A stretch of DNA of 41,746 nt, taken from positions 1-41,746 of the forward strand of contig JASFPJ010000003.1 in the NCBI GenBank assembly GCA_050116035.1, in the 5' to 3' direction. Numbering within the stretch: position 1 is the first letter of the stretch; each line of letters starts with the position of its first letter. The DNA comes from SOIA01 sp050116035. Lineage in GTDB: Bacteria > Acidobacteriota > Aminicenantia > Aminicenantales > Aminicenantaceae. Of the stretch, positions 16,640-25,202 are shown one piece after another. The translations under genes were made by a program, and so were the position numbers. Below the pieces are notes generated by a model, which saw only the letters and a program-made list of their open reading frames with translations, was not told the origin of the DNA and searched no databases.

Positions 16640-17761
16640 ATGAAAAAACCATTTTCAGTATTTCTGGCATTCCTGCTGGTTTTCTTTCTATGCATCCAGG
16701 TCAAAGCTGATCAAATAAAAACTAAAACTGTCAAAGGAGTCCAAGTCATAGAAAATCCAAAAAAACCGGCTCCCCCTGAAGGTGTGATGAGCAAGATGAT
16801 CCTTAAGGAGGAATTCTCTATCGGAGAAGGCGAATTCGATGAGGATATGTTTGCGGAGTTGACTTCCATGGATGTGGATAGCGGTGGGAACATATATATT
16901 CTGGACCGAAAGGATAAAAAGGTAAAGATTTTTGACAGTTCTGGAAAATTTGTGACGAAATTCGGGAAAGATGGCCAGGGACCAGGAGAAATGTACGTGC
17001 CCGTATCTCTTCAGGTCACTCACAACGATGAAATAGTCATCGGGGATGCGGCCAACCAGAGATTAATGTTTTTTTCTCTTGAAGGAGAGTTCCAGAGAGA
17101 GATGTCTACAGCCTTAAAAGCTCAAGGTCTGGTTCTTCCTCTGTTTGATTCGCAAGGAGATCTAATAGGTCAGCAGGTTGTGGTATCCGAGAGCCAGATT
17201 CTGCGGGAAGTCAGAAAATATGACAGCGAATTGAATTCACTCTTCACCATCACCTCAATCGATATCACAAGTCTTGTCCAGGGAAAGATCAATCCCTTCG
17301 AACTCGTCTTTTTTTATCAGTTAGGGAAAGACAACGACATTTATTGCAGCAATCCGAATGAGTATGAGATTAAGGTTTTAAACGCAGATGGAAAACTGGT
17401 GAAAAGGATTTTGAAAGACTATGACTCTGTTAAAGTGACTGAAAAAGATAAAGAAGAATTTTTTGAAAGAGTCCCGGAAATCGCTGGTCCACTCAAGGAT
17501 AGGATAGAGTTCCCGAATGTTTATCCGGCGTACCAGAATTTCACTCTTGACGCGGAGAGGAGATTATTCGTCAGAACCTTCGAGAAAGGGAAAGAAGAAG
17601 GAGAGTTTTTCTTCGATGTGTTCGATGTAGAGGGAAGATACATTGCCAAGATCCCATTCAAGGGAGACCCGAGAGTCTGGAAAGAGAAGAAGCTGTATGC
17701 GATTGAGGAGGATGAAGATGGATTTCAAATCCTGAAGGTTTACAGCGTTCAGTGGGAATGA
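16640..17761 (+). CDS. Exported 6-bladed beta-propeller (NHL-like) protein
   Basis: This 373-residue protein has a signal peptide (MKKPFSVFLAFLLVFFLCI with cleavage near VKA). NHL-type blades follow: DVDSGGNIYILDRKDKKVKIFD, FGKDGQGPGEM, HNDEIVIGDAANQRLMFF, and NPNEYEIKVLNADGKLVKRI. The FGxxGxGPGE motif is the hallmark of 6-bladed propellers abundant in Bacteroidota and Aminicenantes. It is probably periplasmic or surface-exposed. Ligand and role are unknown. Its stop overlaps the ATG of the NTPase gene by 4 bases, so the two are translationally coupled, which is unexpected for an exported propeller and a cytoplasmic NTPase. The start is preceded by AGAGGAGACTAAAA. Confidence 0.75.
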   Translation: MKKPFSVFLAFLLVFFLCIQVKADQIKTKTVKGVQVIENPKKPAPPEGVMSKMILKEEFSIGEGEFDEDMFAELTSMDVDSGGNIYILDRKDKKVKIFDSSGKFVTKFGKDGQGPGEMYVPVSLQVTHNDEIVIGDAANQRLMFFSLEGEFQREMSTALKAQGLVLPLFDSQGDLIGQQVVVSESQILREVRKYDSELNSLFTITSIDITSLVQGKINPFELVFFYQLGKDNDIYCSNPNEYEIKVLNADGKLVKRILKDYDSVKVTEKDKEEFFERVPEIAGPLKDRIEFPNVYPAYQNFTLDAERRLFVRTFEKGKEEGEFFFDVFDVEGRYIAKIPFKGDPRVWKEKKLYAIEEDEDGFQILKVYSVQWE

Positions 17762-18276
17762 TTTTTATACTGACCGGTTCTGTTCATTCCGGAAAAACAT
17801 CTCTCCTGGAAAGAGTCGTCCAGGAATTCAAACGGAAAAAGCTCGTTGTCGATGGCTTCCTGAGTGAGGCGGTCTTCAAAGGACAGGAGCGTGTTGGATA
17901 CGATTTATTCGACCTGAGGGGAGGAAAATCCATTCCCCTCATCCGAAAGGAAGGAAAAAAGGCTTGGCAGAGAGTCGGCTCTTATTTTTTCATCCCTTCA
18001 GGTCTTGAGGAAGCACAGAGAATTATCTCACGCAGCCAAAATTCTGATATCTGTGTTGTGGATGAGGTCGGTCCTCTGGAATTATCCGGGAAAGGCTTCT
18101 GGCCAGCTCTGAAGCCCATTCTCTTTCCCCCTTTGACTCCCTTCCTTATTACCGTGAGAAAAGGCATCTTGGAAAATTTTTTAAGTATCTTGGAAGGGAC
18201 TGATACTATAGTGTTTGATATTAAAGAGAAGGATGTTGATTCTCGGTTAATAGAGGAAATCGCAAAAACCCTTTGA
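17758..18276 (+). CDS. THEP1-like nucleoside-triphosphatase
   Basis: This is a 172-residue cytoplasmic P-loop NTPase of the THEP1/NTPase_1 family (PF03266). Walker A is GSVHSGKTS (residues 7-15), and Walker B is ICVVDEVGPLEL. The family marker of an Arg/Lys-rich C-terminal half follows (FLITVRKGILENF). THEP1 enzymes hydrolyse NTPs in vitro; their physiological role is unclear. An ATGA overlap couples it to the propeller gene; a GTG two codons upstream (17752) is an alternative start. The genes for XdhC and MocA lie about 0.8-2 kb downstream in the same direction, which weakly suggests a role in cofactor metabolism (inference), though an opposite-strand gene intervenes. Confidence 0.78.
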   Translation: MIFILTGSVHSGKTSLLERVVQEFKRKKLVVDGFLSEAVFKGQERVGYDLFDLRGGKSIPLIRKEGKKAWQRVGSYFFIPSGLEEAQRIISRSQNSDICVVDEVGPLELSGKGFWPALKPILFPPLTPFLITVRKGILENFLSILEGTDTIVFDIKEKDVDSRLIEEIAKTL

Positions 18277-18419
18277 TTCAAGTCAATTTTTTACTTTGAG
18301 TGTCTAATTGCTTTTGATCATGAACCGGATGAATCCAGGGAAGCGGGAGAATTATTCCAAGGTGACTTTTTCACAGTAAATTTCTTATTTCAGCTGTTTT
18401 TTCTTGGCTTTACAATCTA

Positions 18420-18857
18420 TTACCAGTCTCGTTTTCCTTTGAGAAAACCATTCATTCCATGCCTTTTGATTCTTCTCAGGTTTTTTAGGTGCGCATCGCC
18501 GTGGACAGGCTTTAACCAGTCCGACTTTTCGCATGTTTCGAATTCTTCACATTCCCAGCAGCCTTGAATGCCTTTTTCCAAGCAGCATTTTCTCATTTCG
18601 CAAGCTGGAGCCCTGACTCTTTCTCGGCAGACCTTTTTGCAGCGCATTTCCGTTAAAAGACCTAAAACCTCATCAAATTGTTTGTAGTTTTTGTATCCTT
18701 TGTGGACTTTAGCCAGGAAGGGTGCGGCACGATCGACTCTGGAATCTCTCAGTTTTTTCCTTAAATCTCTGGCTAAATCAGGGATTTCACCTTTGTACCC
18801 TGGGCAATCGCCACAGTATAATCCACAATACCCGATGAGAACTTTGTTTGTTTTCAT
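18420..18857 (-). CDS. DUF3795-like cysteine-rich protein
   Basis: This 145-residue cytoplasmic protein is of unknown function. It has the DUF3795 N-terminal signature YCGLYCGDCPGY (Cys at about 11, 15 and 18) and further cysteines in MRCKKVCRERVRAPACEMRKC, CLEKGIQGCWECEEFETC. Thirteen cysteines suggest metal or Fe-S binding. An AAGGAA site precedes the ATG by about 7 bases. Proteins of this family occur in anaerobes and are uncharacterised. It is divergent from XdhC and convergent with the NTPase gene. Confidence 0.75.
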   Translation of the reverse strand: MKTNKVLIGYCGLYCGDCPGYKGEIPDLARDLRKKLRDSRVDRAAPFLAKVHKGYKNYKQFDEVLGLLTEMRCKKVCRERVRAPACEMRKCCLEKGIQGCWECEEFETCEKSDWLKPVHGDAHLKNLRRIKRHGMNGFLKGKRDW

Positions 18858-19043
18858 GGCGCTATTCCTTTTTGCATCTATTATATATATTTATTCAGAA
18901 CGGTGAAAATCCCTTTTATTCCCTCTTTATAATGATTCCAAGATTGCTAAAGTCTCTATTGAGCCATTCCTGGCCAAATCTGCCTTCAAGGACTGGGGCT
19001 TGTTCTTGAAAAAATGATCTGAACCATCTAATATGCAGATGAA

Positions 19044-20129
19044 ATGAAAAACATCTACGTGCATCTTTCCGAGAGGCTGAAGGAAAAGACGCCTCTGGCT
19101 TTGGCAACGATCATCGATACTCAAGGCTCGACTCCTCAGGTGATAGGTGCATCAGCCTTGTTTTCGTCCAAAGGATTACTCGAGGGAACATTGGGAGGAG
19201 GACTTTTAGAAGCGGATGCCCAGAAGGAAGTTCTCGGAGCTCTCAAGGAAAAGACTTCCGGGCTCTTTCAGTTCAGCTTGAGAGATGACATATCCGAAGA
19301 AGGGGCCATCTGTGGAGGAGACGTCAGCATCCTTATCGATATTGCTCCCGGCAAATACAGAGAGGCCTTTCATGTGCTGAGTCGATCCCTTGAACAACGG
19401 AAACCTGGAATACTGGCCACATTCATCAGTGAGCTTCCGGAGCGAAAAGCATCTCTCCTAAGATTCTGGATAGAGAAAAAAGAGAAATATGATTCCGCAT
19501 TGGAAAAGCGTTTCTCCTTTTTCCAGGATGAAATTGACGGCGTATTTTTAAAAGGTCAACCCAAGCTCTTAAAAATAAAAGAAAGCATTTTTCCGGAGAA
19601 AGGCATTAATGACTTTCTTTTTTTGGACCCTGTTTTCCCCTTGCCTCAACTGGTGATTGCAGGCGCAGGGCATATCGGTCAAGCTCTCTCCCATTTGGGA
19701 AGTCTCTTGAGTTATGACGTAACTATTATTGACGATAGGCCGGAATTCGCGAGCAGGGAAAGGCTGCCCGATGCGGATCACATCGTCGTGAAAGACATCG
19801 GAAAAGCTATCCGGGATTTCCCCATATCTTCGGATACATTCATAGTGATTGTGACTCGTGGACACCGGCACGACGCTGAAGCTCTCCGGCAGTGCATTTC
19901 TTCTGATGCGGCATACATCGGGATGATCGGGAGCATCCGCAAGATTGAGATCATGCGGAAGAAATTTCTGGAAGAAGGGTGGGCCACGCTGCGTCAGTTT
20001 AACCGTGTTCATGCTCCGATCGGAGTCAATATCAACTCCAAAACAGTGGAGGAGATTGCCGTGAGTATCGCCGCGCAGCTCATTCAGGTGCGCAGTCAAA
20101 TCCAGGAAAAAGGAAAGGAGAAAAAATGA
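19044..20129 (+). CDS. xdhC: XdhC/CoxI family molybdenum hydroxylase maturation protein
   Basis: This 361-residue maturation factor inserts the sulfurated molybdenum cofactor into xanthine-dehydrogenase-family enzymes. The N-terminal domain has ATIIDTQGSTPQVIGA, LEGTLGGGLLEADAQKE, and the conserved Cys-Gly-Gly in GAICGGDVSIL. The C-terminal Rossmann domain contains GAGHIG starting at residue 207, VTIIDDRPEFASRERLPDA, VIVTRGHRHDAEALR, YIGMIGSIRK, and IGVNINSKTVEEIAVSIAAQLI. The length fits the two-domain XdhC form. It overlaps MocA by 4 bases (ATGA). The opposite-strand operon 22455-29787 encodes two likely client enzymes. Confidence 0.92.
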   Translation: MKNIYVHLSERLKEKTPLALATIIDTQGSTPQVIGASALFSSKGLLEGTLGGGLLEADAQKEVLGALKEKTSGLFQFSLRDDISEEGAICGGDVSILIDIAPGKYREAFHVLSRSLEQRKPGILATFISELPERKASLLRFWIEKKEKYDSALEKRFSFFQDEIDGVFLKGQPKLLKIKESIFPEKGINDFLFLDPVFPLPQLVIAGAGHIGQALSHLGSLLSYDVTIIDDRPEFASRERLPDADHIVVKDIGKAIRDFPISSDTFIVIVTRGHRHDAEALRQCISSDAAYIGMIGSIRKIEIMRKKFLEEGWATLRQFNRVHAPIGVNINSKTVEEIAVSIAAQLIQVRSQIQEKGKEKK

Positions 20130-20713
20130 TCTGGGCAATGATATTGGCCGCAGGAGAATCCAGGAGAATGGGTCAACCCAAACTCCTTCTTCCATTTGGA
20201 GAAAAAACCATAATCGAGATAGTTGTCGAAAAAGTCGTCTCATCCAAAGTTAATAACACTCTGGTGGTTCTGGGCTCTGAACGAGAGAAGGTCGAAAAGA
20301 AGATTAAGAATTTTCCTATCAAAGTGGCCTTTAACCCTGACTACCACAGCGGAATGCTTTCTTCTGTCCAGTGTGGGATCAAAACACTTCCCGAAGATAC
20401 CCAGGCTGCAGTGGTCGTGCTGGGTGACCAACCTTCCGTGTCGAAAGATGTCATAGATAAAATTGTTGATGCTTATCTGGAAACAGGGAAAGGCATTGTC
20501 CTGCCTGTCTATGAAAAAGAACGGGGCCATCCTGTGATCATCGATATGAAGTATAAAAACGAAGTCGAAAATTTGAGCCCGGATATCGGCCTTCGCGGCA
20601 CTGTCTACAGCCATCCGGAGGATATACTGGAAGTGGATGTGGATACACCGAACATACTCCAGGATATCGATGATGAAGCGGATTACAAGAGAGAATTAAA
20701 GAAGAAGAAATAG
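20126..20713 (+). CDS. MocA-like molybdenum cofactor cytidylyltransferase
   Basis: This 195-residue nucleotidyltransferase has the family N-terminal motif ILAAGESRRMGQPKLLLPF, split by conservation as LAAGxSxRMGxxK, plus VVVLGDQPSV (metal-binding Asp region) and GHPVIIDMKY (catalytic loop), LSPDIGLRGTV. MocA converts molybdopterin to the cytosine dinucleotide form used by many bacterial molybdenum hydroxylases. It is translationally coupled to XdhC. Together with the two hydroxylases nearby, this suggests a locally encoded MCD delivery route. A related family member (MobA-like GTP user) is less likely given the partner. A weak A/T-rich hairpin lies at 20740-20756 downstream. Confidence 0.85.
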   Translation: MIWAMILAAGESRRMGQPKLLLPFGEKTIIEIVVEKVVSSKVNNTLVVLGSEREKVEKKIKNFPIKVAFNPDYHSGMLSSVQCGIKTLPEDTQAAVVVLGDQPSVSKDVIDKIVDAYLETGKGIVLPVYEKERGHPVIIDMKYKNEVENLSPDIGLRGTVYSHPEDILEVDVDTPNILQDIDDEADYKRELKKKK

Positions 20714-20880
20714 CCAGCAGGAGGCCTGGTTGCTGTTATAAAGGAAAATATCCTTTTTTGCATTCATTTTATAGAAGTGGGATCCTGTCTTTCTTTTTTG
20801 CAGAAAGAGCTAATCCCTTTCTCCCCAAAAAAGATTTTTTTTCTTCAGGTTTAAAAATGAGTTTTTGGACGCTTGGAGTA

Positions 20881-22158
20881 TCAATAGTGATACCCATCGC
20901 CGAAGCGTGGATTGACCACGTTGCTGAAGACAGATCCGAAGCGATAGCTCAGCCCTATTTCGATCGAAGAACGGTAGGCTGAAGCGAGTTCCCTTCGGCG
21001 CAGCAGTATCTCTTCCAGTGTGGCTTCTCCTAGGGGAAGGGAGAGCTGATCATGTACGGCCGAATATCTTCCTTCTAAATCCAACGAAAGCCCTTTATAA
21101 ATTCGCAGGGATAACTCACCGGATATAACCAGCCTTTTCTTGTTTAAGTCATGGAAATAATGGGAGCCTTCCATTGAGAATTCAGCGGTTCCCCAGGGTT
21201 CATTCAGCTCCAGTGTGACAGAGAGAGATTCATTCCATAGGTTTTCTGAGGTTTTGCCGTATAAAGTTTCTTCCCGGTAGCGGTAAGAGCCAAATCCGAT
21301 TTTATACAGAGCGCGGAGCTGTCTTCTCGTCGATTGAGAGTACGGAAAAAAGTTGTATTCGATAGCCGGGTGAATGGTGTAAGAAAAGTCTATGTTCCTG
21401 TATGTGGAAGAGGAGAGAGAAACCCAGCCTCCTATGGACCAGTGCTCGCTGATGCTTTTAACATACAGCGCATCAAAATCTCGACTCTCGGAAATACTGG
21501 TGATTGTCTCTCCATCGACATCATATCTGTCCTTCTCGTAGTCGATATCCAGCCCCATCCTTAATTTGGAGGCGAGTGTAATCCGGTTGGCAGAAAAATT
21601 GGCCGATAGCTCTGTCGATTTTCGCTGCTCTTCTCCGCTTAAATCGCTATTTAAACTGACGTTGAACACCCAGAAATTCCACTTATCTTCCACATCCGTC
21701 GGCTTGACTTCCTGTTTGAGCAAAAGTGAGAGTCCTTGAGCCATGGGTGTGCGGGCCACGTAAGGACCGAGCCCTAATTTTAAGGTCTGCACCAATCCCT
21801 TCCGGACTTCATCATCTGTCTCTGTGGGGTTGGAAAAGTATTTCAGTGTATTCTGTAAGTCTGAATAGTCCTTTTGGCCGATAAAAGCAACAGTGTATTC
21901 CCTTCCACCACTTCCGGTCCTTTGGAGCGTGATAAGCAGATGGATGTCTGCTTCTTGCCTGTCCCAGACGTAATTCACGAACGTAATCTCGGTTCTGATA
22001 TAATCGATGTCGCAGCGGTCGCAGTCGATAAAAACTTTCGGAGCACTCTTTTTTAATTCTTCGATGTCGAATGCTTCTTCCTGAGAGTATGAATTCGAAG
22101 GCATAAAAACAATAATTATTAAGAGGGAAAACGAGAGAGAGATGAATTTTTTCAACAT
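20881..22158 (-). CDS. Outer-membrane beta-barrel protein of unknown function with CxxC at mature N-terminus
   Basis: This 425-residue protein has a signal peptide (MLKKFISLSFSLLIIIVFMPS, cleavage near SYS). A conserved-looking domain follows at about 40-120 with FIDCDRCDIDYIR (Cys46-xx-Cys49), then DIHLLITLQRTGSGGREYTV. From about residue 165 to the end, alternating amphipathic strands (SLNSDLSGEE, SANFSANRITLASKLRMGLDIDYE, WSIGGWVSLSSSTYRN, LRALYKIGFGSYRYRE) form a barrel, closing with a tyrosine C-terminus. I recall similar uncharacterised proteins in Bacteroidota and Aminicenantes. AAAGGAAA precedes the start. The gene is convergent with mocA. Confidence 0.6.
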   Translation of the reverse strand: MLKKFISLSFSLLIIIVFMPSNSYSQEEAFDIEELKKSAPKVFIDCDRCDIDYIRTEITFVNYVWDRQEADIHLLITLQRTGSGGREYTVAFIGQKDYSDLQNTLKYFSNPTETDDEVRKGLVQTLKLGLGPYVARTPMAQGLSLLLKQEVKPTDVEDKWNFWVFNVSLNSDLSGEEQRKSTELSANFSANRITLASKLRMGLDIDYEKDRYDVDGETITSISESRDFDALYVKSISEHWSIGGWVSLSSSTYRNIDFSYTIHPAIEYNFFPYSQSTRRQLRALYKIGFGSYRYREETLYGKTSENLWNESLSVTLELNEPWGTAEFSMEGSHYFHDLNKKRLVISGELSLRIYKGLSLDLEGRYSAVHDQLSLPLGEATLEEILLRRRELASAYRSSIEIGLSYRFGSVFSNVVNPRFGDGYHY

Positions 22159-22454
22159 TTTAGATTTCCTTTCAGGATGGTAAATTTTTTGATTCGGACG
22201 GATGCTGTGACTATCAGTATTCCAATATTTTGGTTTGAAAACATCACTTTTTGGACGTGGAGAATTTTTTTTCTTCCAAAAAATTTTGGATTAAAGGCTT
22301 TAAAATAATTATTTTTAATCGTGAAAACAAATGATTTTACTTTAATAGCTTTGAAAAAGTACATCGTTTGATTGAAAAGCTTTGGTAAGGCCGTGGTTAT
22401 CCGCATGAACGCTTGATCATAGGGTGTGGATGAAAAAACAATCCTGTGATGATT
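22159..22454. other. AT-rich intergenic region
   Basis: About 295 bases between the barrel gene start and the end of the molybdenum-hydroxylase operon. It is rich in A and T and holds no recognised gene. Neither a terminator for the operon nor a promoter for the barrel gene could be assigned with confidence. Confidence 0.4.
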
Positions 22455-24617
22455 TTACTTGCGACTCATCGCCTCATTGATGCGTTCAGGAGTCATCGGG
22501 AGCTGGAACAGCCTGGCGCCGCAAGCGTCGAAAATCGCGTTAGCGATCACGCCGCCCATACAGATGATAGCAGGTTCTCCGCCTCCCTGAGGAGAGGAAT
22601 CCTTAGCGTCAATCAGGACTGTTTCGATCTTCGGTAGCCAGGAGAAGCGGGGGATTTCATAGGTATCAAAATTGAGGTCGAGGATTTGTCCGCCTTTGAA
22701 ATGGACCTCTTCAGTCAGAGCATAACCCAATCCCATGGTGATACAACCTTCCATCTGCATTTTTGCTCCCTTAGGATTGATGGATAACCCCATGTCTTGA
22801 GCGCAAACGACTCGCTTCACCTGGACAGTTCCTTTATTCTTGTCGACTTCAACTTCGGCGATATGAGCCACATAAGTTCCTGCATCGATACCGCAGGAGA
22901 TCCCATACCCGCGGCCGCTGGGTGATTTTGCCGGCTTCCAGCCGAATTTATCTGCCGCAGCGACAAGAACTCTTCGCATCCTTTTGTCCGTTAGATTCCG
23001 CAGCCGGAATTCGAGTGGGTCTATCCCTGCTTTTGAAGCCATGATGTCTATTTGTGTTTCTCGCGCAAAAGTGTTGGTGTTATTGGACGGCGCTCTCCAG
23101 GCGCCTGTAGCGAAGGGATGGGAGCCCGGAGTGCCTCTCCAGCCTCCTCCGGTGGACGCTGTCTGGTGATGGGGGATATCATAGAAGTGCTGAGCGCCTC
23201 TCTCGCCGGCAAAATAGACCGTATAATCCCAGAGTACGATTTTTCCTGTGTTTTTAATCCCGGATTTTATTTTCACGACCGCAGCCGGACGGAAAGTATC
23301 GTAGAAGAATTCTTCCGCACGGCTCCAGGCGACCTGGACAGGTTTTCCTATTAATTTGGTTAAGCGGGCCGCTTCCACTGCCTGCCGGTTACTTGTTTTT
23401 CCGCCGAATCCTCCTCCGACAAATGGTGGAATAACACGGATATTTTTTGAAGGAAGGTTTAGCTCTCGAGCTATCTCTGTCTGAAGGGGGAATGGTGTTT
23501 GAGTGGAGGCCCAAACAGTGATTTTGTCGCCTTCGATACTGGCTGTGGCTGTATGGGGTTCTATCGGGGCGTGGGCGACATAGCTGTTCAGGTAGGTTTC
23601 CTCGAATAATACTTCAGAGAGTTCTTCACCTGTCTTGAGGTTTCCTCCCTCTGAGACCGTTTCCACTTCTTGGGCGACTCTAAGGAGGTGGTCGAAGATA
23701 GTTTTATCGTCCACTTTGGCTTCTGGGATTTCATACTGGGCTTTGATTTTTGCCACTACTTTTTCAGCCTCATCAGGCTGCTGATGAAGGACCGCGATCA
23801 ATTCACCCTCCTTGACCACCTGAACACCCTTTATTTTTTCAGCTTCTGAAGTATCAACATTTTTTAATTGTGCACCGTGTGCCGGAGGTCTCAAGATTCT
23901 TGCATACAGCATGCCGGGTAAACGGATGTCTCCGGCAAACAACGCCTTACCCGTGACTTTTTCAGGCGAGTCGGTCCGTGTGGCAGGCTTGTTCACAATC
24001 GTGAATTCTGAGACAGGTTCGACTGCGGGTTTTTTATCTAATTTTCTTGCGATCTTTTTTCCTTGGGTGAGCTGGGCATAGGTCACTTGATTATTCCTTT
24101 GAGTCTTATCAAATATGACTCCCTCTTTTGTTTCCAGCTGAGCTACAGGAACCTGGAGATGTTCAGATGCCAGCTCTTTGAGGACAGCTTTAGCTTCTGC
24201 AGCTGCTTCTCTGAGAGGAGGGCCGAAGAAGCGGGTGGTCATAGACCCGAATGTCCCCATATCCCATGGACAAAGGTCAGTGTCTCCCATAACCATGTCC
24301 ACTGAATCCAGGCGGATATCAAGCTCATCAGCCAGCATTTGAGCGAGAGATGTGATAACACCCTGGCCCATCTCGATTTTTCCAGTGAAGCACGAAACTC
24401 TTCCGTCCTCTTTGATGCGGAGAAAAGCGTTGAAATCTTCGGGTAGCCGAGGGCGGAAACCTCTGCGGCGGGCTTCTTGAAAGAAAGCCTCGGCATCTCC
24501 CATGGTGAAAAGTATAGTGATTCCTCCGCCCAAAAGTTTGAGGAATTCCCGTCGGTCAAGCGGAAAGGAGGGGGTAATATCTTTAAAATCAAGGTCGAGA
24601 AGATCGTCTTTTTTCAT
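22455..24617 (-). CDS. Molybdopterin-binding subunit, isoquinoline-oxidoreductase (IorB)-like, Tat-exported
   Basis: This 720-residue catalytic subunit belongs to the xanthine dehydrogenase family. A twin-arginine signal, DRREFLKLLGGGITILFT, lies at about residues 21-38. IorB-type architecture follows, with a Mo-binding segment before the a/b hammerhead domain: FTGKIEMGQGVITSLAQMLADEL, the FGSMTTRFF region, then the hammerhead (TGKALFAGDIRLPGMLYARIL), YVAHAPIEPHTATA, GGGFGGKTSNRQ, and the late catalytic Glu681 in GGGEPAIICMGG. It hydroxylates an N-heterocycle or aldehyde; the substrate is unknown. The stop of the 2Fe-2S gene overlaps its start by 4 bases. No separate FAD subunit directly accompanies this pair, consistent with IorAB-type enzymes. 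Confidence 0.87.
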   Translation of the reverse strand: MKKDDLLDLDFKDITPSFPLDRREFLKLLGGGITILFTMGDAEAFFQEARRRGFRPRLPEDFNAFLRIKEDGRVSCFTGKIEMGQGVITSLAQMLADELDIRLDSVDMVMGDTDLCPWDMGTFGSMTTRFFGPPLREAAAEAKAVLKELASEHLQVPVAQLETKEGVIFDKTQRNNQVTYAQLTQGKKIARKLDKKPAVEPVSEFTIVNKPATRTDSPEKVTGKALFAGDIRLPGMLYARILRPPAHGAQLKNVDTSEAEKIKGVQVVKEGELIAVLHQQPDEAEKVVAKIKAQYEIPEAKVDDKTIFDHLLRVAQEVETVSEGGNLKTGEELSEVLFEETYLNSYVAHAPIEPHTATASIEGDKITVWASTQTPFPLQTEIARELNLPSKNIRVIPPFVGGGFGGKTSNRQAVEAARLTKLIGKPVQVAWSRAEEFFYDTFRPAAVVKIKSGIKNTGKIVLWDYTVYFAGERGAQHFYDIPHHQTASTGGGWRGTPGSHPFATGAWRAPSNNTNTFARETQIDIMASKAGIDPLEFRLRNLTDKRMRRVLVAAADKFGWKPAKSPSGRGYGISCGIDAGTYVAHIAEVEVDKNKGTVQVKRVVCAQDMGLSINPKGAKMQMEGCITMGLGYALTEEVHFKGGQILDLNFDTYEIPRFSWLPKIETVLIDAKDSSPQGGGEPAIICMGGVIANAIFDACGARLFQLPMTPERINEAMSRK

Positions 24618-25093
24618 CTTTTCCCTCCTTTCATCTCTTTAGCGGCGGTCTGGATGGCTTGGACGATCCGTGTGTGCGACCCACAGCGACACAGGTTTTC
24701 ATCCATTCTCTGGATGATTTCTTTTCGGGTCGGGCGAGGATTTCTGAGCAGCAGGCTGTACGCCTGGAGAATCATCCCAGGAGTACAGAAGCCGCACTGA
24801 AGAGCGTCGTGTTGGATGAATGCTTTTTGTAAGGGATGAAGGTTTCCGTTTTTGGCCAAGCCTTCGATCGTGAGGACTTCTTTTCCTTTAACGTTTTTGA
24901 GTGGGAACTGGCAGGAACGAACAGCCTCCTTGTCGACCAATACAGTGCAGGCACCGCAAAAGCCCTCGCCGCATCCGTACTTGGCTCCTATCAGACCCAA
25001 ATCCGAGCGAATCGCCCAGAGGAGCATTCGATCTCCATCCGTAGTCAAGCGGATAGTCTTTTCGTTGAGCTTGAATTGAATAACTTCATTCAT
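24614..25093 (-). CDS. [2Fe-2S] subunit, IorA/CoxS-like
   Basis: This 159-residue two-cluster protein has the plant-type cluster at Cys41, Cys46, Cys49, Cys61 (GCGEGFCGACTVL) and the C-terminal helical cluster at Cys100, Cys103, Cys135, Cys137 (QCGFCTPG and CRCG). It has no export signal of its own; the coupled molybdenum subunit carries the Tat signal, so the pair would be exported together after folding. It passes electrons from the molybdenum centre to an acceptor. Start at 25093 is preceded by GGGGAAGCCCG. It is the fourth structural gene of the minus-strand operon, 110 bases after the FAD subunit gene. Confidence 0.9.
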   Translation of the reverse strand: MNEVIQFKLNEKTIRLTTDGDRMLLWAIRSDLGLIGAKYGCGEGFCGACTVLVDKEAVRSCQFPLKNVKGKEVLTIEGLAKNGNLHPLQKAFIQHDALQCGFCTPGMILQAYSLLLRNPRPTRKEIIQRMDENLCRCGSHTRIVQAIQTAAKEMKGGKR

Positions 25094-25202
25094 CGGGCTT
25101 CCCCTGTTTTTTCATTTATTGGAGCATAACTTGAATTATATTTATTTTGATCAGGTTTGATTTTCAAACCCTTAGGCATCTCAGCTCTTATGGGTACAAA
25201 AC

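Noticed and set aside
20740..20756. Hairpin AAAGGA-AAATA-TCCTTT between convergent genes as a terminator
   Set aside because: The six-pair stem is weak and AT-rich, so it is too uncertain to list as a terminator.
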